Shown in pieces: positions 22,722-33,734 of a DNA stretch of 64,000 nt. Source of the stretch: Mauremys mutica. Lineage: Eukaryota; Chordata; Testudines; Geoemydidae. Under the pieces are notes generated by a model. It saw only the letters and a list, made by a program, of their open reading frames with translations. It had not been told where the DNA came from and searched no databases. Made by a program: the position numbers and the translations under genes. Location: contig NC_059079.1 of assembly GCF_020497125.1 (NCBI RefSeq), positions 13,411,553 through 13,475,552 of the forward strand, given 5' to 3'. Every line of letters begins with the position of its first letter. Within the stretch, counting starts at the first letter, position 1.

Positions 22722-23978
22722 ATTTCGATATGGTCAATCGATTGTTTGGGGTTTTGCTTCTGGTGAGTTAAAAGAGCTGCCATACTTTTTCAGCAAGCTA
22801 GTGTCTTGAGCCTCACAAGGACCACTTCTTGTTGTGTTACTCTGAAGAATAATAGCATAATTGTCCACCGGAGACACCTCTTGTTTTCCTCTGCACACCA
22901 ACAACTAGCTTTGTTAAACTCTGCCAAAGTGCGCGCCATAGTACTGAACCGGGACAGTATTAAAATAAGGGAACCATTGCCGTGCCTGATTGAAATGTCG
23001 CTACCTGCAGTGCTGGGGAGAAAGGGGCTTATTGCAGCATGGGTTGCAGTATTTGAAACCACCACAGTGGAGTCCTGTGAAAATAACATTGACTGATCGC
23101 ACTGGGCTTTCTAGAGTTACATTCCTTGTTTTGGTTATACACTTAATACATTGCCCCATGAACCCCATTCTCCTGGAATATATTTGTCTTCGGTATGTTT
23201 TGGCTCTGTGTAACATATATGGTCTGATGGCTTTCTGTCATTTAGAGAGCTGAAGAGTCAGCACCCTTCATTTTCATTACGACACCACCCTTGAAGAGTT
23301 ATGCATTTGGGGAGTTACAAAGGCATGTTCTCATTATCTAACACAAGATTAAATATTAGCATGACTGAAAGTGTGTCTAAGAGAATCAGATTGTCCATCC
23401 TAACATTTTAATTGGGATGGAGCAAAACAGACCGGTGCTATAGAAGATGTCATCTGATACAATGTTAAATATATTTACTTAGAGCTGTTTTTAGTCCAAC
23501 ACTTTCTTGGGGGGGAGGGGATGGGAAGAGGAGCTGAATCTTGCAAGAATCCCTGATCCAGCAAAGCACTCAAGCATGTACTTAAATTAAGCAGGTGAAT
23601 TGTCCCATCAGAGGGCGAGAAGGTGACATGATAAGCCATGAGGCCAGGGATAGTTATGAAGGCTCTTGAAAGCAAGAACAAGTCGTTTAAACTGCATTGA
23701 ATAAATAAGGGAGATCCAGAGAAGGGATCTAAACACTCCTGAACTTTGCTGAAAATCTTGATTGGGATCTGAATTTTGCAGCTCAGACCCAACTCAAGTG
23801 CAGTCCTTAAATCCAAGTAACTCTGGCTGAATGAAAGACTAGATCCAGGCAACAAAAGCATAACAAATGATGTTTCATCCCTAGAACAGCAGGCACAGAT
23901 ATCTCAGTCCTGCTAAATGCTGAGGGTCTACTACTGGGACTTGAGATGCTGTGCAGCAAACATACGTATACCCTCCAA
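22722..23978. other. No recognised gene; palindromic scrap near 23541-23605
   Basis: Overlapping open frames on both strands at 22790-23253 show no domain. At 23548 ctgatccagcaaagcactc and gcatgtacttaaat resemble one arm of the old palindromic relics seen at 57374-57496. Confidence 0.4.
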
Positions 23979-24252
23979 GGGTACGTCTACACTGAAGCTG
24001 CAGGTGTGATTTGCAGCTTGTGTACCTGCAGCTTGTGTACTGGTGCTAGCTTACTAAAAGTAGAAGTGACAATTCTGAGGCACAGTCATAGGCTGCACAA
24101 GTGAGTACCTACCTCGGAGATTAGGTGGGCTCATGCAGCCTGCATCGCAGAGTCCTCACTTCTGTTTTTAGTGAGTTAGCTAGAGTACAGCTAGCAGGGG
24201 TACATCTACATAAGCTGCAAATCACACCCCCAGCTGCAATATAGATGGACCC
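23979..24252. mobile_element. Palindromic MITE (GGGTACGTCTACACTG...)
   Basis: The left arm, gggtacgtctacactgaagc and tgtgatttgcagctt, is mirrored by the right arm, aagctgcaaatcacaccccc and agctgcaatatagatggacc. The inner gtgctagcttactaaaa pairs with tttagtgagttagctag. A 15-bp tandem duplication (gcagcttgtgtacct / gcagcttgtgtactg) lengthens the left arm. It is related by end sequence (GGGTAYGTCTACACTG) to 1492-1762. Confidence 0.8.
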
Positions 24253-24436
24253 TGAGAGGTAGGGAAGGAGAGCATTGTAGATTCACTAGAGCATCCCCTT
24301 CTGGGCAGTGTTTCAGAGCTGTAACAACAGGCTGCAGGAGGAATCATTGTCCAGCCTTCTTCAGCGAGAGGTAGGGTGACCAGACAGCAAATGTGAAAAA
24401 TTGGGACGGGGCTGGGGTTAATAAGAGCCTATATAA

Positions 24437-24821
24437 CAGAAGCAAAGAATCCTGTGGCACCTTATAGACTAACAGACGTTTTGCAGCATGAGCTTTCGTG
24501 GGTGAAACAGGGGTCACCGCTTCTGTAGGGAAAGCCCCTGGCAGGCCAGTGTGTTTACCTGCCCCGTCCGCAGGTCCAGCCAATCGCGGCTCCCACTGGC
24601 TGCGGATTGCTGCTCGGGGCCAATGGCAGCTGCTGGAAGCGGCGCGGGCCAAGGGACTTACTGGCTGCCACTTCCAGCAACTCCAATTGGCCCGGAGCAG
24701 CGATCCGCGGCCAGTGGGAGCCGCGATCAGCCAGACCTGCGGACAGGGCAGGTAAACACACCGGCCTGGCCCGCCAGGGGCTTTCCCTACAGAAGCGGCG
24801 ACCTCTGTTTGAGAAACTCTG
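24437..24821. mobile_element. Long-hairpin hAT MITE nested in 24372-24886
   Basis: It is flanked by perfect CTATATAA duplications (24429-24436, 24822-24829). It ends TTTGAGAAACTCTG. From about 24509 to 24808 it is a near-perfect inverted repeat about 300 bp long: cgcttctgtagggaaagccc against gggctttccctacagaagcg, and caatcgcggctcccactggc against gccagtgggagccgcgatca. The expected left end (CAGAGTTTCTCAAA) is disrupted by a 65-bp piece at about 24441-24506, which belongs to the repeat at 29385-29585. Overlapping frames on both strands merely reflect the palindrome. Confidence 0.87.
24441..24506 (-). mobile_element. Fragment of an unclassified turtle-type interspersed repeat
   Basis: agaatcctgtggcacctta and tagactaacagacgttttgc, then gagctttcgtgggtga, is the reverse complement of the type seen at 29515-29585 (cccacaaaagcttatgctg ... 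ttagtctctaaggtgccac). It sits within the left end of the hAT MITE. Confidence 0.6.
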
Positions 24822-24894
24822 CTATATAAGAAAAAGACCCCAAAATCGGGACTGTCCCTATAAAATTGGGACATCGGGTCACCCTAGCCAGAGG

Positions 24895-26054
24895 CTACAT
24901 TACTGTGATATTGAGGCTGCAGATGGGATGCAAAAGGGGCAAAGATGGGATCTTAAAAGACATTGCTCCAACAAAAGGGAGGTGAAACATTTTTAGGACC
25001 TTCAGACTAGATGACTGGGGAACAGACTTTAGGGCCTGATCTGGCACCTTTGACATTGATGGGAGCTATGCCATTGACCTGAATGGAAGCAGGGTCTGGT
25101 CCATGTATGGCAAGTTGTCATTGTTAGCAGGACGCCTCCATCGATCTTTTTCTTAAAAATGATTTAGAGGAGGAGAAAAAAAAACACTGGAAAGATGATT
25201 AAAAAAACATTGGAAACATGATAGAGAAATCCCCCTACATTTAGAAATGAAAACCTCTGCCTTTAGAAACTGTGCAGACTTGCGGGAAGATTACAACCAG
25301 ATTTTCACATTGTGATATGCTGTGTTTACAAATGGAGACCAAAATATGCAACCGAGTCATAACCCCTTATTAGAGGGGAATTACTGAAACTATGAAATGC
25401 AGCATACTCTGCTGCTGGACTGCAATTATTGTGTTATGCCTCCACTAACTGGCACAGGCTCCACTACCATGGGTACCTAACCAGTCATTTTATACGTAGA
25501 AACTTGTACTTGATTGAGTAGTTCCATTAACTCGTCTTTCTGTTGATGAAAACGCACAGATGCAAGGGTGAAAGGTCATGTAGGACTTTGCATGTAGCTA
25601 GCTATTCCTAGCCCCATTGGACTGCTCAAACGCAATTTTAATAATAATAATTAATAATTAACAAAGTTAACATTGGAAGAGAGTTAAAGAAAATTCAGGC
25701 CACGCTTCTCAGCTGTGCCCACGATCTGCTAGGTGCAAAGGAGGGGGACACAGAAAAACCAGTTAGGGCTCCCTGATGCAGGAGCTGGTAAAGCAGCCAA
25801 GGATAGCATAAATGCCACCGTGCTCTACCATACACTCTCTCCCTTCCATGCTCACCAACACCATCAGCAGTAGAGGAGGGTGGCACAAGAGCTGGCTAGG
25901 TCAGCTCTACATCGTCTAGGGAATTCCTGTTGGAGGAGATTGCCATTTTTTACAGCCCCCTTGTGCCACCGTAGTACAGGAATCCTGACTGAAGAAGAGA
26001 ATCTGTCTCTTAATGTTTATTTTCAGTTGATTTGAAAGCAGGCCGCAGCGAGCC
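24895..26054. other. No recognised gene; palindromic relic near 25031-25106
   Basis: gcctgatctggcacctttg and attgatgggagctatgccat, then tgacctgaatggaagcaggg and tctggtcc, form a short worn palindrome of the CCATTGACTTCAATGG class. Other frames are chance. Confidence 0.45.
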
Positions 26055-26245
26055 AAGACTCCTGGGTTCTATTCCTAGGTCTGCGCTGTGTGACTTTGGG
26101 GGAGTTGTTCAGCCTGTCTGTTCCTTGCTTTAGGCATCGGTAAATAAGTATAACGAACCTTTGCAGGGAGAGAATGAGGGATTCATATCTGAACTGCTCT
26201 GAGATCCCTGAATAAAACGTGTAAAATAATTGTGCTAAAGTGTAG
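26055..26245 (+). mobile_element. MIR-like SINE
   Basis: actcctgggttctattccta and gctgtgtgactttgggg, followed by ctgtctgttccttgctttag and the gctctgagatccctg tail, match the order of MIR core and tail motifs. It is diverged and non-coding. Confidence 0.72.
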
Positions 26246-26964
26246 GGAAGTTTTAAAAAAAAAAAGACAGAATTGTTTGGGTTACACGTAGATGATTCCG
26301 TCCCTTTGGCAGACGTGTAGGATTCGACCTCTTCGCTGATTCGTAGACACTTTAAATATAACAGGGACGGCCTGGGGTGTTGACATATGGTTAAGATAAT
26401 AAAAAATGAAACCCTTCCACATGTTAGCCGAAGTGAGTCCAAATTTCGATGAAGATACATACTGAAGCAATGTGGAAAAAGAGCAGCTTTGTGCCATCTA
26501 CGAGTCTTTGGAGTCATAGTGTCATCAGGACTCCTAACTCAAATTCCTATGATTTTGCACAGCCAGTACAAACACCACATTCACTTGGCGCCGTGATTCA
26601 GATCGATTCCTGGGATTTAAATCTCATGGCCCCTCAGAACTGATACATCCAAATTGACACCAATTGTGGTTAGTTTCTTAATATGTGCTCGCTTTAGATA
26701 TTCATTTCTGGCTTTGTGCAACTGCTGAAAGGCAAAATGTGTTAGAAAGAATTAACTCTGAACTCCTGCTAGGGGACTGGTGTTTCAGAGAATCCATGTT
26801 TTGACAGTAACCTGGGCAGGGGTTGGTAACCTGGGGATTTTTAGATAGGCATCCATAGAGGTCAGAAAGGGCAGAAGTAGACGTCAGGGAGAATCCCGTT
26901 TGCAACCAAAAACCTCCTACCTCCCTATTTAACAATGTTATCTCCCACATAAAAATGACATTTT

Positions 26965-27069
26965 CCAGAATCATCTGGGTCAGCCACACATGTGCATCAG
27001 CCTGTCTTTCTCTCTCTGATTCACTGAGAAAGGCAGACATGCAGGTACGGCTGATGCACAAGATTCTGG
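26965..27069. repeat. Imperfect inverted repeat, 12-bp perfect inner arms
   Basis: TGTGCATCAGCC (26991-27002) and GGCTGATGCACA (27049-27060) are exact complements. CCAGAATC (26965-26972) and GATTCTGG (27062-27069) extend the arms. ttctctctc/gagaaagg lie inside. It could be a small MITE; no family is recognised. Confidence 0.6.
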
Positions 27070-27179
27070 TTAATATAGCTGATCTCTGCTCCACTTCTGC
27101 TTCTGCCCTTGGGCATGTGGGAGGGGTGGGGATCGCTGGGGCTGACAGCAAACAGAGAGGAGACAGATTTGGAGTGTGG

Positions 27180-27800
27180 AGCACAGAGCCCCGGCAGCGC
27201 AAGGTGAGAGGGGAAGGGAAGGGGTCATGTCCCATTCTCCCTGGGTGTTGGCTGCAACAGGGACGGGGCGGATGAAGGGCTCAACCAGGGAGAAGGGTCA
27301 TGCCGCATTCACGCCAGGCCTTTGGGTGCAGCGGGATGGAGAGTGGGGAGAGGTAATGCCCCCTCCTCTCCCTGGACTTGGTGCAGCAGGGAGGGGGTGG
27401 GCCTGCAGGGTTCTGTTCTGCTGCGATCCCCCTGCTGAGAGCAAATGTCTTGTCTCCACTACCCTGAGTGTAATTGCAGCCCTTCCCCCTCGAACGCCGC
27501 CTACAGCCAACCTTGTCACAGCCCTGCCAGGGCAGGGCCCTGTGCTGCAGGGGGCAGAAGGGAAGGTCTGTAGCTCTTTGTCCGGCTGGGTGGGGGCTGG
27601 GGCAGGAAGACTGAACACAGTGAGGGGAAGGGATGTTAGTGGGGATGTTGGAGGGGGATATGGGGGGTGCTAGGGAGATGGAAAGGAGCAGTAGATCTAG
27701 CAGTGGGGGCATTTGAGGGGGCAGTGGGAGTATTGGGGGTGGGGTTAGTGGTGGTGGGGGGTCAGTGAAGTGTATTGGTGGGGGAGGTGGCAGGGGGAGC
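27180..27800. repeat. G-rich minisatellite-like tract
   Basis: Diverged units begin ggtcatgtcccattct (27223), ggtcatgccgcattc (27296) and ggtaatgccccctcc (27352). Each is followed by a ggtgyagcaggga-like segment, which suggests an old tandem array with unequal periods of about 73 and 56 bp. From 27580 to 27800 runs of four to six Gs recur (gggggtggggttag, gtggtggggggtc), giving G-quadruplex potential. Open frames of 140-165 codons on both strands follow from composition. Confidence 0.55.
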
Positions 27801-28689
27801 AGGATGCTCCCTTGAAATTAATTTGAAAGTGTAGGTCAGTTTGGTCATGAGACTGTTCTCATTCCCTGTGTCCAGTCCCCTCCTGAAGCAGATCTGAACA
27901 ACCAGGCAACTCCCTCCCCCCAAATCACTTCACCAGTTCCCATGTTACCACCTTTGAATTGTCAGCGGAACTCACCCTACCTTTCAAATGGCATAATGGG
28001 AAACAGCACAACAAAGAACACTGGCTTGTGCCGTGCTCTCGTCAGCTCACACAAGCTTAGCAGTGGAAGATGAGCCATGGCCCAATGAATACGCCAATGG
28101 TGCTGCAGGCCATGCTGTTGACAGTTCACTACATGCCATTATTTGATGTCAGTGGAGTTATACCAGTTTAAACCAGCTGAGGCTCTATCCCCGAAATTAG
28201 AGTGGCACCCAGTGTATTGCCTCATATTTGGACAACAGCCTGAATTTCCAAGCAATAATAATCCCATACTTAAATACGTTTGTAGGGACAGATAAAGATT
28301 TCAGAGCCATGCAAACATTTCACCTCTCCATGGATTCAAACCCTAAGTGTTCCTATGAATTTGAACCTAATAAAAACTAAGTTTACACTATCCAGGTTCA
28401 TATGGTTTCAAGCTGGGCTGCTGACACCTCCTATTGTCACTCTCCAGTCACCCCGTACGTGGTAGGGGAAAGAGAAGACTAAAAACAGGCTCATGCAAAA
28501 TATACATACAAAGTTTGAATAGCAAAGAACCACATAAGCTACCAGAGATGCACAAGAGCTCTAAGGTCACCTCAGCCCTGACGTGCCCATTACAATTAAT
28601 TGCTATGCAATACCACCTAACAGCTCCAATGGCAACTGGGGTCTCATTGTGCTAAATTTTCTGAGACAGTCCTGTCTGCAGTCTAAATA
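27801..28689. other. No recognised gene; palindromic scrap near 28139-28200
   Basis: gtcagtggagttataccag and tttaaaccagctgaggc match one arm of the palindromic relic type at 42293-42372. Nothing else is supported. Confidence 0.4.
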
Positions 28690-28800
28690 ATGCCCCTATC
28701 TCACCCTTTGCCCTAGATCACACAGTAGCAGAACCAGGAATAGAACCCATCTCTCTTAATGCTTGATGCACTCTCCCCATCCACTAGACTACACTGCCAC
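28690..28800 (-). mobile_element. MIR-like SINE, reverse strand
   Basis: gccctagatcacacagtag, cagaaccaggaatagaacc and catccactagactacactgc match the complement of a MIR core. It is old, and the limits are approximate. Confidence 0.6.
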
Positions 28801-29369
28801 CTACAGCTGCAGTCTGTTTCCCTCTGTTGGGTTTTTTTTTTTCTATATCTGGTGGATTACCCAGGATCAAGCCCACTTTGCTTTTTATTCAAATGTCCAT
28901 GGGAAGTTTGCGTCTCAGTCCTTTTACGTTCTCTCTTAAATGGGAATTCACATACAGTGGGAGATTTTTACACCACAGCGTTTTGATTTCAATCTGTTGT
29001 GATTGCGAGTAAACTCCTCCGCATGGAGTTAAACTTTGTATATTTTCATAGGATTGGTCAGATCAAAATTGAAAATTGCTTTGAATTGTTTTTCTTGTTT
29101 TAAAAATGACGTCTTTACCTGCTAGGAATGATGTCAGGGAAATGTATGAAAAAGCAGTGGAACCTTTACTGGATTTTCAATGTAAAGAATAGAACGTTAC
29201 AAAAATAGTCAAAAGGACGGACACACACACACACAGATTCTCTTTCAAGCAATCCAATAGGGAAAATTATGCTGAGAACATTCTCCAAGTTTCCTGTTGC
29301 CATTCCTCTGAAAACAAGGGAAAACATATTTATGAGTTCATTACATGTTTTCATTGGACACTTCCAGAT
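28801..29369. other. No recognised gene; short (CA)n at 29219-29236
   Basis: AT-rich DNA with a T-run (28829-28840) and nine CA units at 29219-29236. No supported gene. Confidence 0.45.
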
Positions 29370-29590
29370 TCAAGACTTCTATTTTTTAATCCTGCTGATA
29401 ATAGCTTAAGTGTAGCCTCTTAGAGTTGGTTGGGCAACTCCCACCTTTTCATGTTCTCTGTATTATATATATCTCCTCACTATACTTTCTCCATTCTATG
29501 CATCCGATGAAGTGGGCTGTAGCCCACAAAAGCTTATGCTGAAATAAATTTGTTAGTCTCTAAGGTGCCACAAGTACTCCTGTTCTTTTT
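29370..29590 (+). mobile_element. Unclassified turtle-type interspersed repeat
   Basis: Consecutive blocks are cctgctgataatagctta, ccaccttttcatgttctctg, atatatatctcctcacta, tgcatccgatgaagtgggct, cccacaaaagcttatgctga and ttagtctctaaggtgccac. I recognise this succession as an abundant repeat in turtle DNA, but I cannot assign a class. A fragment in the opposite orientation lies at 24441-24506. Confidence 0.65.
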
Positions 29591-31081
29591 ATTAAATCAC
29601 AGAACCTCACTCAATTTAAATTCAGACAAGGGCAACAGATTGTGATTATTTGCAACATACTAACAATCATTAATCTAAAACTGTCATATAAGGAAACACC
29701 ATGGCCTCCTGGAGCCTTGTTTTATTGTACCACCTAACCTTAGCGATCCCACCGCCCCTGCATGACGGGGCTCAATCTTCCACTCCTTGTGCACTTAGTG
29801 CTCCCATTGCAAACCTTTCGAGGAATGCAGCAATGGAATCTGCTTCACTCGTCTGTCTTGATATGAGGTCTGATCCAAAACACATTAAAGTCTGTGGAAA
29901 GCACATCTTTGACACCAGTTGACTTTGGATCAGTCCCATAATGTAGGCCTGAAGGAGGCAAAAGGTGTATGCTTTCTAGTACTGGAAAGAACCATTACAT
30001 TTTTCCTCTTCTTTCCTTTACCTGCAGCTGAGGTAGCTACTGTTATTTTTTCACCATCCAATTGGTGTGAGGGCTTCAATCCTTATAATATCTGACATAT
30101 TGTAATTTTTACAGCTCAGGATATCTGAAAATCTGGCTCCCCCTCTCCCCCCGCCATGAACAGTGAGTAGATTTAAAAACTGGAGTTGTCCATTGTTAAA
30201 AATAAAGTCACAGAAAAATACTCTTGACTGGGTATGAATAATGAGGACCCTTAACCAAAGCCATATCTTTGTTCTTTACTTTGACCCCTACAAGCACTAC
30301 TTTGACCCCAGTTTGTTTGGAATTATTGACTCCACATTTTACATGATCCCTTATTCTTTTGTCTCTGGGGAAGATTTCATATAAAATGAGACGTACAACT
30401 GTATTCAAAATGCCCTGGTTAAATGGTCTGTGACTGCTAGTAAAGTTGCTGGAGTTTCCTAAGTATATTATTAGCTTAACTAGCACTTTGTCCTAAGGGG
30501 CCTTGTGTGTCTCTTCTGCTTAGTCTAGCAAAGGGAGTAGAGCAAACATGAATATTTCCTTTTTTCCACTGGGTTTAGGAGCATGGGTTTCTGGAAGTTT
30601 CCCCATGCCGCCGCTTCCCCAGTTATGCCCCAAGAGCTTGCTAGAAGATGTGAAAGGGAGGTTGTTGGGACTGATGTTTGAATGAAGACGTCTCTAAGGG
30701 GGAAAAAAACCCCTAAACTAGTGAAGTCTCAAGGACTGGTTTTCATCGAAGACAAACCCACACACACACACCGATTTCCCTGAAGTTTGGTTCTGATATA
30801 ATTATACCAACTCAAAACAGAGCTCTTGTTTCAATGTGCCTACGGCTAGAACTGTGGTGTTCATTGTAGCTATAAGTACTTTAGAGGGCAAAGAAGATGT
30901 AAAACAAGTGTGTAAATGTCACGTGCATCTCCATGACTAGATGGATGGATTACATATCTCTTTTAATTCATGAAATAAGGTTATGGTGAAACTGGGCTGA
31001 AATATCCATGCATGGGATAACGGCGAATTATTACAGTTCACTAACTAGATGATAAAGGTAATAATTGGAGATATACCAATC
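29591..31081. other. No recognised gene or repeat
   Basis: Only short chance frames. Short CA units occur at 30759-30772. No motif supports an exon or a mobile element. Confidence 0.4.
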
Positions 31082-31246
31082 TCCTAGAACTGGAAGGGAC
31101 CTTGAAAGGTCATCTAGTCCAGCCCCCTGCCTTCACTAGCAGGACCAATTTTTGCCCCAGATCCCTAAGTGGCCTCCTCGAGGATTGAACTCACAACCCT
31201 GGGTTTAGCAGGCCAATGCTCAAACCACTGAGCTATCCCTCCCCCC
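31082..31246 (-). mobile_element. tRNA-derived SINE with CR1-like tail (turtle Pol III SINE)
   Basis: On the minus strand the head reads agggatagctcagtggt. A-box-like sequence lies at 31224-31235 and B-box-like sequence (ggttgtgagttcaatcc) at 31182-31198, both by complement. The tail has the CR1-type end, gactagatgacctttcaagg and tcccttccagttctagga. tRNA-related SINEs with a CR1 3' tail are a hallmark of turtles. It is apparently close to full length. Confidence 0.92.
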
Positions 31247-31257
31247 GAGAAGACTAC

Positions 31258-31295
31258 ATGTTTGAGAAGACTACTTCTGGGTCTTCTCAAACATG
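31258..31295. repeat. Perfect 15-bp inverted repeat beside the SINE
   Basis: CATGTTTGAGAAGAC (31258-31272) and GTCTTCTCAAACATG (31281-31295) with an 8-bp loop. gagaagactac is also directly repeated at 31247 and 31264. It lies directly behind the SINE head, so it may be an insertion or replication-slippage scar. Confidence 0.75.
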
Positions 31296-31557
31296 CATCC
31301 AATAACTTCCAGTTTAGTTAGTGCAACTGTTCTCTCTTCTCCACCGCCTCCCCCGCATCAGTGTTAAGAAGAGGGCTGTCTACACCAGGAGATTTACCCA
31401 TTGTTGACGACAGATGTAAGTTGAACTGAGACTGATCATGACAGGCCAGGCCCCAGAGAACAATAGGACCCTCTGTATCTTTCTTCATAGGCAGGCAATC
31501 AGAAACGTCCAAGCATAATATATGATGTAAAGTAGACTATGGATATTGATATTTAAG
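31296..31557. other. No recognised gene or repeat
   Basis: Short stretch without recognised content. Confidence 0.4.
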
Positions 31558-31652
31558 GGCTCAATCCCACAAATGCTACTGAGCATAGGACTTGACTTCA
31601 ATGAGACTATTCATGCTCAGTAGTAAGTGGTTGCAGGTTTGGTCCTTAAGAG
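31558..31652. mobile_element. Old palindromic MITE relic
   Basis: gggctcaatcccacaaatgc and tactgagcatag mirror attcatgctcagtagtaagt and ggttgcaggtttggtcctta. The centre, cttgacttcaatgagac, is a degraded CCATTGACTTCAATGG. It has the same palindromic architecture as 57374-57496. Confidence 0.65.
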
Positions 31653-32084
31653 AGACGTATGCTGTAAGTAGTCAGTGTGCCAAACAACTGTCATGGGCAC
31701 AACACTAGAAGTTTAAGAATATCAATTATTTGTATAATTGTTGGCTTCCTCCCAAAAGAGCCTGGAACCAGCATATTTTGTGTATGTCTGCTTTTCACAA
31801 GACTACGTGTGTGCTATTCAAATAATTGGTTCTTCAGCATATTAAATAGTCTTCAAACAGTGTCCCAAGGTGTCATTTCAGGTCAATATGCTAAATCTTT
31901 CCCAGCAGCTGACAATTTGGAAGCTCGGTTTTAATAAGCATTTGATAGTAAACCACAAGAGAGTTATCTACAATAGATAGTTTTGCAACTAGGGGTGTTC
32001 ATAGATAACTGCCCCCCACATGAGCTCTCAGTGAAATGATGTGGTGAAAGGGCTTACGTGACCCTTGGGTGTATAGAAAGTGGA
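31653..32084. other. No recognised gene or repeat
   Basis: An 85-codon chance frame at 31677-31934 shows no domain. Confidence 0.4.
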
Positions 32085-32683
32085 ATATCAAATAGAAGTG
32101 GTGAAGTGATCTGGCCTCTGTACGCAGCACTGGTAAGACCGCTACTAGAATACTGCGTCCAGTTCTGATGGCCACATTTCAGGAAGGCTGTGGAAATACT
32201 GGAGAGAGTTCAAAGCTGGGCTGCAAAAATGATCTGGGGGCTGGAAAACAAGCCGTGAAATGTGAGGCTAAAGAAACTCAACCTATTCAGCTTATCGGAG
32301 AGGATGCTGAAAGGTGACATGATCGCTGTGTTTAGGTACTTACTCACACAAAAGCCAGCTCATTGTGGGAGAAGGAGGAGTTGTCAGACTTGCTGACAAA
32401 GATATAACAAGATCTAATGGCTGGAGGTTGAAGTTAGACAAACTGAGCCTTGAAATAAGACGCAATTTCCTAGCAGTGAGGGTAAATAAACATTAGAGCA
32501 GTTTATCGGAGAGATGGAGGACTCACAATTGCTTGGGGTCTTTAAGGGGAGCTTAGCTATCTTTCTAAAGCATATGCTCACATCCAGCTTCTGGAAGAAA
32601 TTCTATGGCCTGTGTGTTTAGGGTCAGTCTGTTGGTACCTTCTGGCCTGGGAATCTGTGAATTTGTGAATCTCTGAATCCTGC
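32085..32683 (+). mobile_element. CR1 LINE, 5' truncated
   Basis: The left part corresponds to the CR1 ORF2 segment with [16 protein letters not shown], read from ctgtacgcagcactggtaag onward. It goes on to gagagagttcaaagctggg, a tcttctggcc-type 3' UTR and the terminal reiteration aatctgtgaatttgtgaatc. Stops and shifts destroy the frame. It is more diverged than 37203-38027, so probably older. Confidence 0.88.
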
Positions 32684-32835
32684 GTCCTTCTGGGTCCATT
32701 GACTGTGTTGCCTTCAATATGTTCATCACACTTGCAGCTCTGCATTAAGACAATAACGATAATCAAATCCCATGTTTCAGGGCATCAGCCAGTTGCCTGC
32801 AAGGGTCAAGAATAATTTTTTTCTCTAATGCACAA

Positions 32836-33664
32836 TTGGCCAGATGTATTCTGGTCTTTTTCCCCCCCCACCTTTTTCTGAAGCATCAGGGATTGGCCAC
32901 AACTGAAGACAGGACACCAGGTGGAGTGGACTTGTGCTCTGAGGTGATACACAGAATCTTTTTTCTTTCATGCTTGGCTGGTGTGTCTTGCCCATATACT
33001 CAATGTTACGCTCATCACCAGATCTGGGGGCAAGAGGAATTTTCCTCCAGGTCAGAGTGATAAGGACCTTGGTTTTAGTTTTTTTGTTTGTTTGTTTAGC
33101 CGCCTTCTGTCATGTGCAGTGTGGTTCACTTGCTACAGTCATCTAGTCATAACCCACCTAATCAATTTCCTGCCATTGCCAGGGTTTCAGGCACTCGTGG
33201 CACCAAAGCATACGTCTATACAGCATCTAGACACCTGCAGCTGGTCTGTGCCAGCCAACTCAGGCTCACAGGACTTGGGCTGTGGGGCTGTTTCTTTGCT
33301 ATGTAGGCTTCCGGGCTCAGGCTCTTGGACCCTGCAGGGTGGGAGGGTCCCATTGCTCTGGCTCCAGCCCAAGCCCAGAAGTCTACACAGCAATGAAACT
33401 GGCCCACCACCCAAGCTCTGTGAGCCCGAATCACCTCACACAGGCAAAACACGGCATTTTCTTTGCTTTGTAGACATACCCTCCCTCTCTCCTGTTTTCT
33501 GTGTGTGGCACACAATTGTTTAGTATCCTGAGAACTGAAATGCTCTGGTCTAACCCAAATTATTGGGCTCATAGAAGGGAAATTGGGTGAAATGTAATGG
33601 CCGGTGGTATAGAGCAGGTCAGACTGCTGGTCTAATAGTCCCTTCTGGCCTTAGACTCTGTGAC
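32836..33664 (+). mobile_element. CR1 LINE 3' region, split by a MITE
   Basis: The left piece (to 33208) has cacagaatcttttttctttc, agatctgggggcaagagga and attttcctccaggtcag. The right piece (from 33482 to 33664) has gtaatggccggtggtataga and caggtcagactgctgg with a terminal ccttagactctgtga. The interruption at 33209-33481 is the nested-inverted-repeat MITE. Non-coding. Confidence 0.72.
33209..33481. mobile_element. Palindromic MITE, same family as 1492-1762
   Basis: It begins catacgtctatacagcatc and ends ctttgtagacataccc. The internal motifs ttgctatgtagg and gaagtctacacagcaatga repeat the end sequence in the middle, as in 1492-1762. The centre reads ctgcagggtgggagggtccc. Mirror frames on the two strands are palindrome artefacts. 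Confidence 0.82.
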
Positions 33665-33734
33665 ACTAGTCTTATTCCCATAATGAGCTAGCAGTCTTGA
33701 GGAAGTGATGTGCAGGGGTGTGGGAATGAGAACT

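Larger units (their letters stand above)
24372..24886. mobile_element. DNA transposon TAGGGTGACC...GGTCACCCTA with nested insertion
   Basis: The ends TAGGGTGACC and GGTCACCCTA are an exact 10-bp inverted repeat. The flanks GCGAGAGG (24364-24371) and GCCAGAGG (24887-24894) match at 7 of 8, which is consistent with a hAT-type duplication. Further self-complementarity is visible (aaaattgggacgg against ggactgtccctataaaattg). Another element, 24437-24821, splits it. Confidence 0.8.

Noticed and set aside
24344..24996. Frames of up to 176 codons on both strands
   Set aside because: Produced by a 300-bp palindrome; the two strands encode mirror copies of the same text.
26023..26517. 164-codon minus-strand frame
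   Set aside because: It overlaps a MIR-like copy and shows no domain.
27176..27712. 143-165-codon frames on both strands
   Set aside because: G-rich repeat tract with few stops; proline/glycine-rich translations typical of composition.
32981..33572. 180-codon plus-strand frame and minus-strand partner
   Set aside because: It spans a CR1/MITE junction; part of it reads the MITE palindrome. Not a gene.
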